This document shows, one piece after another, positions 8,924-17,667 of a stretch of 64,000 bases of DNA. A program made the translations under genes and the position numbers. The first letter of the stretch is position 1. Every line of letters starts with the position of its first letter. Source of the DNA: Vibrio ouci (lineage in GTDB: Bacteria > Pseudomonadota > Gammaproteobacteria > Enterobacterales > Vibrionaceae); NCBI RefSeq assembly GCF_004551525.1, contig NZ_SATR01000020.1, forward strand, positions 62,001-126,000, read 5' to 3'. A model generated the notes under the pieces. It saw only the letters and a program-made list of their open reading frames with translations, was not told the origin of the DNA and searched no databases.

Positions 8924-9754
8924 TCAATGGTTTTCTTTGACCATTGAGACAATTTTCATAGCATCAAGCGTTTGTTCAAAATCATGAACACGAATAATTT
9001 GTGCGCCCTTCATCGCGGCAATCGTTGCACAGCTGACACTGGCAGCGACACACTCTGCAGGGGCTTTATCAAGTAACTTAAACAACATCGATTTACGCGA
9101 CATACCCGCAAGAATTGGTAGGCCAAACTGATGGAACTCTTCAAGGCGAGCAAGCATATGATAGTTATGTTCCAGCGTTTTGCCAAAACCAAAACCGGGA
9201 TCGAGAATCAACTGTTCACGTTGAATACCAACTTTCTCGCAAGCCTCGATGCGTTCTTGCAAAAACTCCCCGACTTCTTTGACTAAGTCTTCATAGTGCG
9301 GGTTCGCTTGCATGGTGCGTGGTTGGCCTTGCATATGCATTAAGCAAATCGGTAGACCCGCTTGCGCTGCCACCTCTAATGCACCCGGTTCTTGCAATGC
9401 ACGAACGTCATTAATGATATCAGCTCCAGCCTCGATAGCTTGGCGCATCACCTCTGCTTTGCTGGTATCAATCGAAATCCATACATCACTATGCTGGCGA
9501 ATAGCCGTGATGACAGGAATCACACGTTGCAGCTCTTCTTCTAACGCAACATCCGGAGCTCCAGGACGCGTCGATTCGCCACCGATATCGATAATAGTCA
9601 CACCGGCTTCAATCATACGTTTGGCCTGGGTAAGCGCATTATCTTGTGTGTCGAACTTGCCGCCATCAGAAAATGAATCAGGAGTAACGTTAAGAATCCC
9701 CATCACTTGGGGCTTGGATAAATCGAGAGATTTATTATTGGCTTTCAAGATCAT
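8924..9754 (-). CDS. folP: dihydropteroate synthase FolP
   Basis: FolP joins 6-hydroxymethyl-dihydropterin pyrophosphate with p-aminobenzoate and is the sulfonamide target of folate synthesis. It is a TIM barrel of 276 aa with the signature motifs [16 protein letters not shown] near the start, [44 protein letters not shown] and the C-terminal IRVHDF. It lies between ftsH and glmM. A terminator at 9764-9791 separates it from ftsH, so some folP transcription may depend on read-through or an internal promoter. Confidence 0.97.
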   Translation of the reverse strand: MILKANNKSLDLSKPQVMGILNVTPDSFSDGGKFDTQDNALTQAKRMIEAGVTIIDIGGESTRPGAPDVALEEELQRVIPVITAIRQHSDVWISIDTSKAEVMRQAIEAGADIINDVRALQEPGALEVAAQAGLPICLMHMQGQPRTMQANPHYEDLVKEVGEFLQERIEACEKVGIQREQLILDPGFGFGKTLEHNYHMLARLEEFHQFGLPILAGMSRKSMLFKLLDKAPAECVAASVSCATIAAMKGAQIIRVHDFEQTLDAMKIVSMVKENH

Positions 9755-9763
9755 AATAAATGC

Positions 9764-9791
9764 AAAAACCCCGAGTTTCCCCGGGGTTTGG
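9764..9791 (-). terminator. Rho-independent terminator or attenuator between ftsH and folP
   Basis: AAACCCCG (9766-9773) / CGGGGTTT (9782-9789) forms the stem. Read on the minus strand it is followed by TTTTTG. It lies directly after the ftsH stop and before folP. Confidence 0.75.
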
Positions 9792-9805
9792 TCTTAAGCA
9801 GTGAA

Positions 9806-11779
9806 TTACTCAGAGTCTTTTTTCTCTGGCGCTTCAGTCGTTGTTTCCTCAGAAGTTACTTTTTCTTCTGCTGGTTTATCAGCTGCCTGCTCTGCAGGTG
9901 CTTCTTCAGCTTTCACTTCTGGCTTTTCTTCAGGTTTGTTGGCGTTATCGCCCCAACCCGCTGGTTCACGAATATCGTCTTTACGAGCCATTAGGTCATC
10001 AATTTGACCAGCATCGATCGTTTCGTACTTCATCAACGCATCTTTCATTGCGTGCATGATATCCATGTTCTCTTCAAGAATCTGTCGAGCACGAGAGTAA
10101 TTGCGGTCGATGATTTGACGAATCTCTGTATCGATTAGCTTCGCTGTGTCATCAGACATATGTTTAGTCTGTGTCACGCTGCGACCTAGGAATACTTCAC
10201 CTTCTTCTTCTGCGTAAAGAAGAGGACCAAGCTTTTCAGAGAAGCCCCATTGAGTCACCATCTTACGCGCAATATCAGTCGCACGTTCGATATCGTTTGA
10301 AGCGCCCGTTGATACTTTGTCTGCACCGTAGATTAGCTCTTCAGCAAGACGACCACCATATAAACTTGAAACCATAGACTCAAGGTGTTGACGAGACATA
10401 CTTACGCGATCTTGTTCTGGCAGGTACATAGTCACACCTAGCGCTCGGCCACGTGGAATGATCGATACCTTGTACACTGGATCATGTTCGGGTACTAGAC
10501 GACCAACAATTGCGTGACCTGCTTCGTGGTACGCTGTTGATTCTTTAGTCTCTTCAGACATCACCATAGAACGGCGCTCTGCCCCCATCATGATCTTGTC
10601 TTTCGCCAGTTCAAACTCAACCATAGAAACGTTGCGCTTATTGCCGCGAGCCGCGAATAATGCTGCTTCGTTAACTAGGTTAGCTAGGTCTGCACCAGAG
10701 AAACCTGGAGTACCACGTGCGATTAGAGATGGCTCTACGTCGCCTGCTAGAGGCACTTTACGCATGTGTACTTTAAGAATCTGCTCACGACCACGTACGT
10801 CTGGTAGACCAACCACAACTTGGCGGTCAAAACGGCCCGGACGCAATAGCGCAGGGTCAAGTACGTCAGGACGGTTAGTCGCGGCGATAACGATAATACC
10901 TTCGTTACCTTCGAAACCATCCATTTCAACGAGCATTTGGTTTAGTGTTTGTTCACGTTCATCGTGACCACCACCAACACCAGCACCACGCTGACGACCT
11001 ACCGCATCGATTTCATCGATGAAGATAATACAAGGTGCCGCTTTCTTCGCCTGTTCGAACATGTCACGTACACGAGATGCACCAACACCAACAAACATTT
11101 CAACGAAATCAGAACCAGAAATAGTAAAGAACGGTACTTTCGCTTCACCTGCAATTGCTTTTGCAAGTAGCGTCTTACCTGTACCAGGAGGACCAACCAT
11201 CAGCACACCCGTTGGAATCTTACCGCCCAGTTTCTGGAAACGGCTTGGATCACGTAGGTAGTCCACTAGCTCTTTTACATCTTCTTTCGCTTCATCACAG
11301 CCTGCAACATCAGCAAAAGTGGTCTTAATTTGTTCTTCACTCATCATTCGAGCTTTGCTCTTACCGAAAGACATAGCGCCTTTACCGCCGCCGCCTTGCA
11401 TTTGACGCATGAAGAAAATCCATACACCAATCAGTAAGATCATAGGGAACCAAGAAATAAAGATAGTACCTAGTAGGCTTTGCTCTTCTGGAGGTGTGCC
11501 CTGTACTGTCACATTCTTGTTAATTAGGTCATCAAGGAGCTTTTGGTCGTAGACTGGCATGTAAGTAACATAACGCGCGCCGCCGCCATGACGAGTGAAA
11601 CTAATCTCACCGTCTTTAAAAGTTGCTTCCTTAATCTGGCCTAGGCCAACTTCCTGTACAAACGTGGTGTAATCCACCGCTCTGCCATTGCTCTCTCCAG
11701 GGCCAAAGCTCTGGAAAACCGACATCAATACGACAGCGATAACAAGCCACAGAATTAAATTTTTTGCCATGTCACTCAA
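9806..11779 (-). CDS. ftsH: ATP-dependent zinc metalloprotease FtsH
   Basis: FtsH is a membrane-anchored AAA+ protease that degrades LpxC, sigma-32 and damaged membrane proteins. The N-terminal TM is at about 8-25, the periplasmic domain at about 30-100, and the second TM at about 103-123. Walker A GPPGTGKT is at 196-203, Walker B IIFIDEID at 251-258, the second region of homology ends RPGRFDRQ, and zinc-binding HEAGH is at 418-422. The tail (about 600-657) is Glu-, Lys- and Ala-rich and divergent. The TTG at 11779 (MSDMAKN) is preceded by GAGG; an ATG three codons in (11770) is equally plausible. It follows rlmE, the usual pair. Confidence 0.97.
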   Translation of the reverse strand: MSDMAKNLILWLVIAVVLMSVFQSFGPGESNGRAVDYTTFVQEVGLGQIKEATFKDGEISFTRHGGGARYVTYMPVYDQKLLDDLINKNVTVQGTPPEEQSLLGTIFISWFPMILLIGVWIFFMRQMQGGGGKGAMSFGKSKARMMSEEQIKTTFADVAGCDEAKEDVKELVDYLRDPSRFQKLGGKIPTGVLMVGPPGTGKTLLAKAIAGEAKVPFFTISGSDFVEMFVGVGASRVRDMFEQAKKAAPCIIFIDEIDAVGRQRGAGVGGGHDEREQTLNQMLVEMDGFEGNEGIIVIAATNRPDVLDPALLRPGRFDRQVVVGLPDVRGREQILKVHMRKVPLAGDVEPSLIARGTPGFSGADLANLVNEAALFAARGNKRNVSMVEFELAKDKIMMGAERRSMVMSEETKESTAYHEAGHAIVGRLVPEHDPVYKVSIIPRGRALGVTMYLPEQDRVSMSRQHLESMVSSLYGGRLAEELIYGADKVSTGASNDIERATDIARKMVTQWGFSEKLGPLLYAEEEGEVFLGRSVTQTKHMSDDTAKLIDTEIRQIIDRNYSRARQILEENMDIMHAMKDALMKYETIDAGQIDDLMARKDDIREPAGWGDNANKPEEKPEVKAEEAPAEQAADKPAEEKVTSEETTTEAPEKKDSE

Positions 11780-11878
11780 GGTGTCAGCCTCTCGATAACT
11801 AATTGTAATTAAAGGTAGGGTACTACAGTTTATAACCTGTAGCTATAGTGTTAACTCGGCCATTAGAGGCCAAAATAG

Positions 11879-12508
11879 TTAACCTTTGTAACCAGTGGCT
11901 ACAACAAAGACTTCTCGAGAGCGAGCTCGCGATGAGTCGGGTTTTCGGATTTTCACAGCTTTAAACATGTCACGAGCTTCTTTCACAAATTGATCGAAGC
12001 CTTCACCCTGGAAAACCTTTACAACAAAGCTACCATTAGGTGCTAGAACTTGTCGACACATATCTAAAGCCAATTCAACTAAATACATAGCGCGCGGCTG
12101 ATCCACAGAGTTATTGCCTGCAATGTTTGGTGCCATATCCGACATTACAACGTCCACCATTGAAGGTTGGATACGCTCAAGTAATGCTTCAAGTACCGCT
12201 TCATCATGGAAGTCACCTTGTAAAAAGCTTACGCCAGCGATTGGGTCCATTGGAAGTAGGTCACATGCAATGATCTGTCCTTCTTCACCTATTATCTTAG
12301 CAGCATATTGAGACCAACCGCCCGGAGCCGCACCAAGATCGACAACGGTCATACCTGGTTTTAGCAGTTTATCCTTGGTTTGGATCTCTTCAATCTTGAA
12401 GTAAGCACGTGAACGATAGCCCTTTTTTCGTGCTTCGTTGGCGTACTTATCATCAAAATGCTCTTTCAACCAGCGACCAGAACTGGCCGAGTGTTTCTGT
12501 TTACTCAT
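11879..12508 (-). CDS. rlmE: 23S rRNA 2'-O-methyltransferase RlmE (FtsJ/RrmJ)
   Basis: RlmE methylates U2552 in the A-loop of 23S rRNA and is needed for late 50S maturation. It has SAM motif [23 protein letters not shown], the catalytic context VMSDMAPN, and [11 protein letters not shown] near the end; the K-D-K-E tetrad is consistent with these. The start at 12508 ([20 protein letters not shown]) gives 209 aa, the same as E. coli, with TTAGGATACCA upstream. The longer frame from 12535 is not supported. It is divergent from yhbY. Confidence 0.96.
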   Translation of the reverse strand: MSKQKHSASSGRWLKEHFDDKYANEARKKGYRSRAYFKIEEIQTKDKLLKPGMTVVDLGAAPGGWSQYAAKIIGEEGQIIACDLLPMDPIAGVSFLQGDFHDEAVLEALLERIQPSMVDVVMSDMAPNIAGNNSVDQPRAMYLVELALDMCRQVLAPNGSFVVKVFQGEGFDQFVKEARDMFKAVKIRKPDSSRARSREVFVVATGYKG

Positions 12509-12621
12509 TGGTATCCTAATAGATAGAGGGAACAACTAACCCAATAAATTATAGTCTTCAGGGTTAGATGGCGTTAAAATGGTATTTTTCAACCCTTATA
12601 TTAAAGAAAATTGGCCGCGTA

Positions 12622-12918
12622 ATGAACCTAAGCACTAAACAAAAGCAGCATCTAAAAGGCCTAGCGCACAGTCTAAAACCTGTTGTGCTTATGGGCGCTA
12701 ACGGACTAACTGAAGCTGTTCTAGCGGAAATCGAAATTGCTCTTAACCACCACGAGCTGATCAAAGTGAAAGTTGCGTCAGAAGACCGCGATACTAAAAA
12801 CTTGATCATTGAAGCTATCGTGCGTGAAACTGGCGCAGAAAAAGTACAAGTAATCGGTAAAACTCTTGTGCTATTCCGCCAAGGCGAAGAGCGTAAAATC
12901 GAATTGCCACGTAAGTAA
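12622..12918 (+). CDS. yhbY: ribosome assembly RNA-binding protein YhbY (CRM domain)
   Basis: This 98-aa single CRM-domain protein associates with pre-50S particles. The GANGLTE loop (GxxG type), LKPVVLMG before it and ALNHHELIKVKV after it are diagnostic. The start at 12622 (MNLSTKQKQHLKGLAH) is chosen; an upstream frame from 12568 adds 18 unlikely residues. It is divergent from rlmE and followed 22 nt later by a terminator shared with greA. Confidence 0.93.
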   Translation: MNLSTKQKQHLKGLAHSLKPVVLMGANGLTEAVLAEIEIALNHHELIKVKVASEDRDTKNLIIEAIVRETGAEKVQVIGKTLVLFRQGEERKIELPRK

Positions 12919-12940
12919 TCTTACGTCAATCGGCAATAAA

Positions 12941-12966
12941 AAAGGTCGCTAATGCGACCTTTTTTG
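12941..12966. terminator. bidirectional terminator between yhbY and greA
   Basis: AAAGGTCGC (12941-12949) / GCGACCTTT (12954-12962) has loop TAAT, an A-run to the left and a T-run to the right. The two genes converge here. Confidence 0.9.
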
Positions 12967-12992
12967 ATATTTGTGCAATAGGTATTGCTAGC

Positions 12993-13466
12993 TTAGAGAT
13001 ACTCTACGCTGTCGATTTCAAAATCACGATCACCGCCCGGTGTAGAAATGACTACTTCGTCACCTTCCATCTTACCGATTAGACCACGTGCGATTGGCGA
13101 GCTTACCGAAATACGACCAGCTTTAATGTCCGCTTCGTCATCACCAACGATCTGGTAAGTTTTCTCTTCTTCAGTATCGCAGTCAATTAGAGTCACTGTT
13201 GAACCAAAGATAACTTTACCTGAGTTGTCCATCTTAGTTACGTCAATCACTTGAGCCACAGACAGCTTGTATTCGATATCACGAATCTGCGCTTCACAGA
13301 TACCCTGCTCTTCACGAGCAGCGTGGTATTCAGCGTTCTCTTTTAGATCGCCAAGTTCACGAGCTTCTGCAATTGCTTCAGAAATCTGTGGACGAAGCTT
13401 TAATAAACGGTCTAATTCTACACGTAGCTGCTGTTCGCCACGTAGTGTCATTGGGACTTTTTCCAT
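12993..13466 (-). CDS. greA: transcript cleavage factor GreA
   Basis: GreA enters the RNA polymerase secondary channel and stimulates cleavage of backtracked RNA. The N-terminal coiled coil (about 8-75) carries the acidic tip [14 protein letters not shown] with the catalytic Asp and Glu. The C-terminal FKBP-like domain has [25 protein letters not shown] and ends EIDSVEYL. The start at 13466 ([15 protein letters not shown], 157 aa) follows GAGGTACATA; the 13-residue longer frame is rejected. A hairpin with a U-rich tail lies in its leader (13498-13533). Confidence 0.97.
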   Translation of the reverse strand: MEKVPMTLRGEQQLRVELDRLLKLRPQISEAIAEARELGDLKENAEYHAAREEQGICEAQIRDIEYKLSVAQVIDVTKMDNSGKVIFGSTVTLIDCDTEEEKTYQIVGDDEADIKAGRISVSSPIARGLIGKMEGDEVVISTPGGDRDFEIDSVEYL

Positions 13467-13497
13467 TATGTACCTCTTTGCCAAAGCAATCTTTGGA

Positions 13498-13533
13498 CAA
13501 AACAAAACTACCTAATCCGATGGACTAGGTAGT
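13498..13533 (-). terminator. hairpin plus T-tract in the greA leader (attenuator-like)
   Basis: On the minus strand ACTACCTAGTCC (13533-13522) pairs with GGATTAGGTAGT (13518-13507; 11 of 12 positions plus one wobble) with a 3-nt loop, followed by TTTGTTTTG. A possible -10 (TACACT, 13561-13556) lies just upstream, so premature stops would release an RNA of about 50 nt. The greA ATG is about 40 nt further on. Confidence 0.5.
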
Positions 13534-13569
13534 GTGTTAACTAACAATTTCTTCTAGTGTAAACAAACT

Positions 13570-14000
13570 TGGCAACTAAATCACCTTAAATCAACCCCGG
13601 CCCAAAAAGTGAGATCGGTGCCAAATTAACCAGCACTGTAAAAAACTTCAAAAAACTCTAACTCAAGCATCATTGAATAAAAAAAACTAAAACTATTTCT
13701 AAGTAAAATCCAATTAGAAAATAGGTATAATCATTTAAATACAATAACTTGAGATTTTTTTACCACAAATAAAACACTGTTCATAATCGCCTTTTATATC
13801 GTTTTACTACCCCACAGCGGAACTTTAACGGTAAAACATTGCTCAGCGATTGCTCATGCGTGTTTTTGGATGCTTCGTAATTTTGACATAAGTCTCACAT
13901 ATGAACATTGATTCACGAGAGTAATAAGTAGAGGATAACCACACGTGAGTTATCACTCGCAAAAACAACTATTTATGGACAGTAAATTAGGACTAATAAG
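13570..14000 (+). promoter_or_regulatory. ompU upstream regulatory region (no gene)
   Basis: This AT-rich intergenic stretch has no credible ORF. It contains TAAAA-N5-TAAAA at 13678-13692, which fits the ToxR consensus TNAAA-N5-TNAAA. It also has a sigma-E-like promoter at 13819-13847 and the ompU ribosome-binding site AGGACTAATAAG directly before 14001. The distance from the ToxR-like site to the predicted transcription start is about 160-175 bp, similar to the far-upstream ToxR sites known for V. cholerae ompU. Confidence 0.45.
13819..13847 (+). promoter_or_regulatory. candidate sigma-E promoter of ompU
   Basis: GGAACTT (13819-13825) matches the sigma-E -35 exactly. After 17 bp follows TCAGC (13843-13847), a partial match to the -10 TCAAA/TCTGA. 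It would give a leader of roughly 150 nt. Read by eye; not verified. Confidence 0.35.
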
Positions 14001-15032
14001 ATGAACAAAACTCTGATTGCTCTAGCAGTTTCAGCTGCAGCAGTGGCGACAGGCGCAGTAGCGGCTGACGGTAAACAAGCTGGCGGTATCGAAGGTACTT
14101 CAGTATACAGCTCAAACGGCAACTCTCTAGAGATCGGTGGTCGTGCTGAAGCTCGTCTATCTCTTAAAGATGGCAAAGCACAAGACAACACTCGAGTACG
14201 TCTAAACTTCCTAGGTAAGACTCAGATCACTGACGGCCTATACGGTGTTGGTTTCTACGAAGCTGAATACAACGCAAACGATAATTCTCTAACTAGCCAG
14301 AATGACATCGACCACCGTTACACTTACGCTGGTATCGGCGGTGACTTCGGTGAAGTAACTTACGGTAAAAACGACGGTGCGCTAGGCGTTATCACTGACT
14401 TTACCGATATCATGTCTTACCACGGTAACTCTGCTGCAGATAAAATTTCTGTTGCTGACCGTACAGACAACATGATTTCTTACAAAGGCCAATTTGCTGA
14501 CCTAGGTCTAAAAGCAAGCTACCGCTTTGCTGACCGCGAAGACAACGTAGTTACTGGCGGTTACACTGATAACAAGCAAGATGGTTACTCTCTATCTGCA
14601 ATCTACGCTCTAGGTGACACAGGTCTTAAACTTGGTGGTGGTTACGCTGACCAAGACGAGCAAAACGAATACATGCTTGCAGCATCTTACCGCATCAGCG
14701 ACCTATACTTCGCAGGTGTATTCACAGATGGTGAAAAAGCGAAAGACAACGGCGACTACACTGGTTACGAATTCGCAACAGCGTACACGCTAAAGAAGAC
14801 AGTATTCACAGCAACGTACAACAACGCTGAAACTGATGGCGAAACATCAGCAGACAACGTTGCAATCGATGCGACTTACTACTTCAAGCCTAACTTCCGT
14901 ACTTACATCTCGTACAACTTCAACCTAATCAGTGCAGGCGATGCAATTGGTGAGATTGGTGCAGGTAACGGTACTGCTACTAAAGCACAAGCTGAAGACG
15001 AACTAGCAATCGGTCTACGTTACGACTTCTAA
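14001..15032 (+). CDS. ompU: OmpU-type outer-membrane porin
   Basis: This general trimeric porin has a signal peptide MNKTLIALAVSAAAVATGAVA (1-21). The mature barrel is typified by SLEIGGRAEARLSLKDG, RVRLNFLGK, DHRYTYAGIGG, GEVTYGKNDGALGVITDFTDIMSYHGN and AIDATYYFKPNFRTYISYNFN. The wording follows V. cholerae OmpU closely, and the gene lies between greA and dacB as it does there. The protein ends GLRYDF: the C-terminal YDF is the type of peptide known to activate DegS and hence sigma-E in V. cholerae. Very strong codon bias and a good ribosome-binding site suggest high expression. Confidence 0.95.
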   Translation: MNKTLIALAVSAAAVATGAVAADGKQAGGIEGTSVYSSNGNSLEIGGRAEARLSLKDGKAQDNTRVRLNFLGKTQITDGLYGVGFYEAEYNANDNSLTSQNDIDHRYTYAGIGGDFGEVTYGKNDGALGVITDFTDIMSYHGNSAADKISVADRTDNMISYKGQFADLGLKASYRFADREDNVVTGGYTDNKQDGYSLSAIYALGDTGLKLGGGYADQDEQNEYMLAASYRISDLYFAGVFTDGEKAKDNGDYTGYEFATAYTLKKTVFTATYNNAETDGETSADNVAIDATYYFKPNFRTYISYNFNLISAGDAIGEIGAGNGTATKAQAEDELAIGLRYDF

Positions 15033-15059
15033 TTTATGGCTTAATGTCATGAATCTAAG

Positions 15060-15088
15060 ACGCCCGCTCTATAGCGGGCGTTTTTTTT
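15060..15088 (+). terminator. Rho-independent terminator of ompU
   Basis: CGCCCGCT (15061-15068) / AGCGGGCG (15073-15080) is followed by eight T. It begins about 28 nt after the stop. Confidence 0.92.
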
Positions 15089-15133
15089 ACTCGTTATACT
15101 GAAATTTCTCGACTCAATAGTGGCTCTTTAACT

Positions 15134-16570
15134 ATGCGACACTCCATACAACAACTCTCTCTCGCTTTGTTAGCGCTTTGTCTCCCTATGTTAGCCGTGG
15201 CGTCTTCGTACTCTCCACTCAACGAATTGCCTCAAGGCAGTCGCGCAGCGCTTAAAGTACAAGGGCTGTCGAACAATCAAAGCTATGTCGCCACCGACAA
15301 TCAGAGCCAGCTTTTTCCACCAGCAAGTACCCTAAAAATCGTCACGGCTCTAGCAGCAAAACTAGAGCTTGGAGATGACTTCTATTATCAAACCAGTATC
15401 GATAAATCGGGCAAAGACGTCATTGTTCGCTTTAGTGGCGATCCAACCTTAACCACACAAGATCTCAAGCAGCTCCTCAGCACGATGCGAGATAGTGGCG
15501 TAAAAACAATTCAAGGGGATTTGTGGTTAGACAATAGCGCGTTTACTGGCTATGACCGTGCAGTCGGTTGGCCGTGGGATATTCTTGGCGTCTGCTATAG
15601 CGCGCCTGCCAGTGCTATTACTCTTGATGACAACTGTGTACAAGCTTCAATTTATACCCAAGATGATGGTAAAACCCGTGTTTACGTACCGGAACATCAA
15701 CCAATCTACGTAACGACACAGGCAGCTACTGTCTCCAAGAGCGAACAAGAGAGCCTGCAGTGCGATTTAGAACTCCTCACATCTCCAGACAATCATTACC
15801 AATTGCAAGGGTGCTTGCAGCAACGTAGTAAGCCATTACCACTTAAGTTTGCAGTACAAGACCCTTCGCTGTATACCCAGCGCGTCGTTCATACACTGCT
15901 TTCTCAACTGAATATTGAGCTCAAGGGCAGTATTAAAGTCGGTTCAGCCAATCAACAGGGCAAACAGTTAGCGACTCATAACTCAAAAACGCTACCCGAG
16001 CTATTAGAAGTGATGCTACGCAAATCCGATAACTTGATTGCTGATAACCTAACTAAAACCATTGGCGCTAAGTTCTATATCCAACCAGGCAGCTTTGGTA
16101 ATGGTACTCAAGCGATCAAGCAGATCTTATTTGCTAACACAGGGATTGATATCGAGCATACGCCATTGGCAGACGGCTCTGGCTTATCGCGCAATAACCG
16201 TTTTACCAGCCAAAATATGGCCGCAGTTTTACGCTATATCTGGCAACATGACGATGAATTAGACCTGATCGCTTTGATGCCAACTTCCGGCACAAATGGC
16301 ACATTAAAATACCGTCGCAGCATGCGTAAAGCACCAGTGAAAGGTGAGATCACCGCAAAAAGTGGTTCGCTATATGGCAGCTCAAATATGGCAGGATTTG
16401 GGTTAGACAAATCTGGCAAGCCAAGTACACTGTTTGTTCAGTTTGTCGCTGACTATCACCCTCCTAAAGTAAAGAGCGACAGTAAACCTACCGTCGCTCC
16501 AATTACTCAGTTTGAAACTCTGTTCTATCAAGATGTAGTGAACTTCAGTCAGGCAATCCCTAAGAAATAG
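15134..16570 (+). CDS. dacB: D-alanyl-D-alanine carboxypeptidase/endopeptidase PBP4 (DacB)
   Basis: This periplasmic class C penicillin-binding protein trims or cleaves peptidoglycan peptides. It has a signal peptide of about 23 residues. The active-site set is complete: SxxK with Ser65 and Lys68 (PPASTLKIV), SDN at 298-300, and KSG at 409-411. Between SxxK and SDN lies the long insert typical of PBP4. The length of 478 aa is normal. Its 3' end overlaps that of the convergent mgtE-like gene by 22 bp, so neither has a separate terminator there. Confidence 0.95.
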   Translation: MRHSIQQLSLALLALCLPMLAVASSYSPLNELPQGSRAALKVQGLSNNQSYVATDNQSQLFPPASTLKIVTALAAKLELGDDFYYQTSIDKSGKDVIVRFSGDPTLTTQDLKQLLSTMRDSGVKTIQGDLWLDNSAFTGYDRAVGWPWDILGVCYSAPASAITLDDNCVQASIYTQDDGKTRVYVPEHQPIYVTTQAATVSKSEQESLQCDLELLTSPDNHYQLQGCLQQRSKPLPLKFAVQDPSLYTQRVVHTLLSQLNIELKGSIKVGSANQQGKQLATHNSKTLPELLEVMLRKSDNLIADNLTKTIGAKFYIQPGSFGNGTQAIKQILFANTGIDIEHTPLADGSGLSRNNRFTSQNMAAVLRYIWQHDDELDLIALMPTSGTNGTLKYRRSMRKAPVKGEITAKSGSLYGSSNMAGFGLDKSGKPSTLFVQFVADYHPPKVKSDSKPTVAPITQFETLFYQDVVNFSQAIPKK

Positions 16571-17394
16571 TTCACTACCGAGAAATAGATCCACATACCT
16601 GAGATATCAACAATTGACGCTAACACTGGACTCACGAGAACCGCTGGGTCCAGTCTAAACGCTCTGGCTAAGATCGGCAGCAAGCCACCTAGCGTTGTGG
16701 ACATAGTCACTTGGATAAACAGCGCTACCGCAATCGCTAATGCAATAAGGTTAAGGTCAAAACCACCTGTAGCGCTAGCGTCACTGAATAATAAAATGCG
16801 GCCAACAATCACCAGCGATATAGCTAACGCAAGACATAAAGCCACTCGGCTCTCTTTCCAAAATACCGCTAGCCATTGGCGTTTACGTAACTCCCCTGTT
16901 GCCAGAGCACGAATAACTAACGTCGCCGCCTGAGTCCCGGTATTCCCCCCTGCTGCGGCAATAACTGGCATGTAAATCGCCAAAAGCACAAGTTGGCTTA
17001 AGGTATCTTCATACTGGGAAATAATAAGCCCAGAGACTATCCCTAATAGCGCTAAAGCGATGATCCAGCCAATACGCTGCTTAACATGCTCTACTACCGT
17101 AGTATCAAGATAGCTGCTTGGTGTCTCAACTTCAGAATGAATAAAACCAAGCTGGTGAGCGTAATGCCTTGCTAGCTTGTCATGTCCTTCCACTTCTAAC
17201 GCTGAAATCAACTGTTGTACATAGCCGATAGAACAGTGGTGAAGTATGGCTACCGCTTCTTCAACAGGCATTACCGTTAATAGGTGGACTTGTTGAGTTT
17301 GCTCATAACGCAGAAATGCATTGCGAGCTGCCCCGATCTCTTCATTGGAAAAGTGAGGTGTATTTTCAATGTAAGTATTGCTCATTACCGTCAT
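16549..17394 (-). CDS. MgtE/SLC41-family magnesium transporter lacking CBS domains
   Basis: This inner-membrane divalent-cation transporter has five TM helices in the C-terminal part (IGWIIALALLGIVSGLIIS, LLAIYMPVIAAAGG and others). The pore signature AAAGGNTGTQAATLVIRALATGE is intact. The N-terminal part (about 110 residues) resembles a short MgtE_N helical domain, but the paired CBS domains of full-length MgtE (about 450 aa) are absent; this short form is 281 aa. The start at 17394 (MTVMSNTY) has GGGAG seven nt upstream; a frame from 17436 is longer but unsupported. The leader is about 300 nt and highly structured, with its own short ORF (17623-17667), so Mg-responsive control is plausible but inferred. 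Confidence 0.85.
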   Translation of the reverse strand: MTVMSNTYIENTPHFSNEEIGAARNAFLRYEQTQQVHLLTVMPVEEAVAILHHCSIGYVQQLISALEVEGHDKLARHYAHQLGFIHSEVETPSSYLDTTVVEHVKQRIGWIIALALLGIVSGLIISQYEDTLSQLVLLAIYMPVIAAAGGNTGTQAATLVIRALATGELRKRQWLAVFWKESRVALCLALAISLVIVGRILLFSDASATGGFDLNLIALAIAVALFIQVTMSTTLGGLLPILARAFRLDPAVLVSPVLASIVDISGMWIYFSVVNYFLGIA

Positions 17395-17491
17395 GGCGAA
17401 TCTCCCGATTGGCAATAGGTAACGACCATCAAACACCAGCTAACCGACAAATATAGCGGTGTGGCCGAAGTTAGCTCACGACTAACCACGA

Positions 17492-17510
17492 TCACTAAAC
17501 GGTTCAGTGA
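17492..17510. repeat. 19-bp palindrome in the mgtE leader
   Basis: TCACTAAACGGTTCAGTGA: the nine-base arms agree at eight positions around a central G. It could be an operator for a dimeric regulator or an RNA stem within the leader; nothing distinguishes the two. Confidence 0.5.
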
Positions 17511-17622
17511 AGCTAGCTGAGTATTTAAGTACTAGTTTTCATGGAGAAAAATGAGAGGAATCAGAGAAAAGCGGACTGCTCTACCACATAGGTAGAGGCA
17601 AATATGACAATACCGATGAGGT

Positions 17623-17667
17623 TTATTTTTCTCCCTTGATACTAGGAGGATGGTCGATATTGTTCAT
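17623..17667 (-). CDS. 14-codon leader peptide upstream of the mgtE-like gene
   Basis: The ORF reads MNNIDHPPSIKGEK and stop, with ribosome-binding site CGGAG seven nt before the ATG. It begins about 33 nt after the predicted transcription start and ends about 230 nt before the transporter gene. It has an acidic residue followed by two adjacent prolines near its N-terminus, reminiscent in kind (not in sequence) of the Pro/Asp-rich MgtL leader of Salmonella mgtA. Its last codons GGA GAA AAA T can pair with a downstream segment, so a ribosome at the stop codon would block that pairing. Translation is inferred, not shown. Confidence 0.5.
   Translation of the reverse strand: MNNIDHPPSIKGEK

Noticed and set aside
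17579..17600. GGTAGAGGC text resembling the start of a lysine riboswitch
   Set aside because: It is on the strand opposite the mgtE leader, nothing downstream on that strand could be controlled, and the other L-box blocks are missing; it is explained by the CTCTACC/GGTAGAG hairpin.
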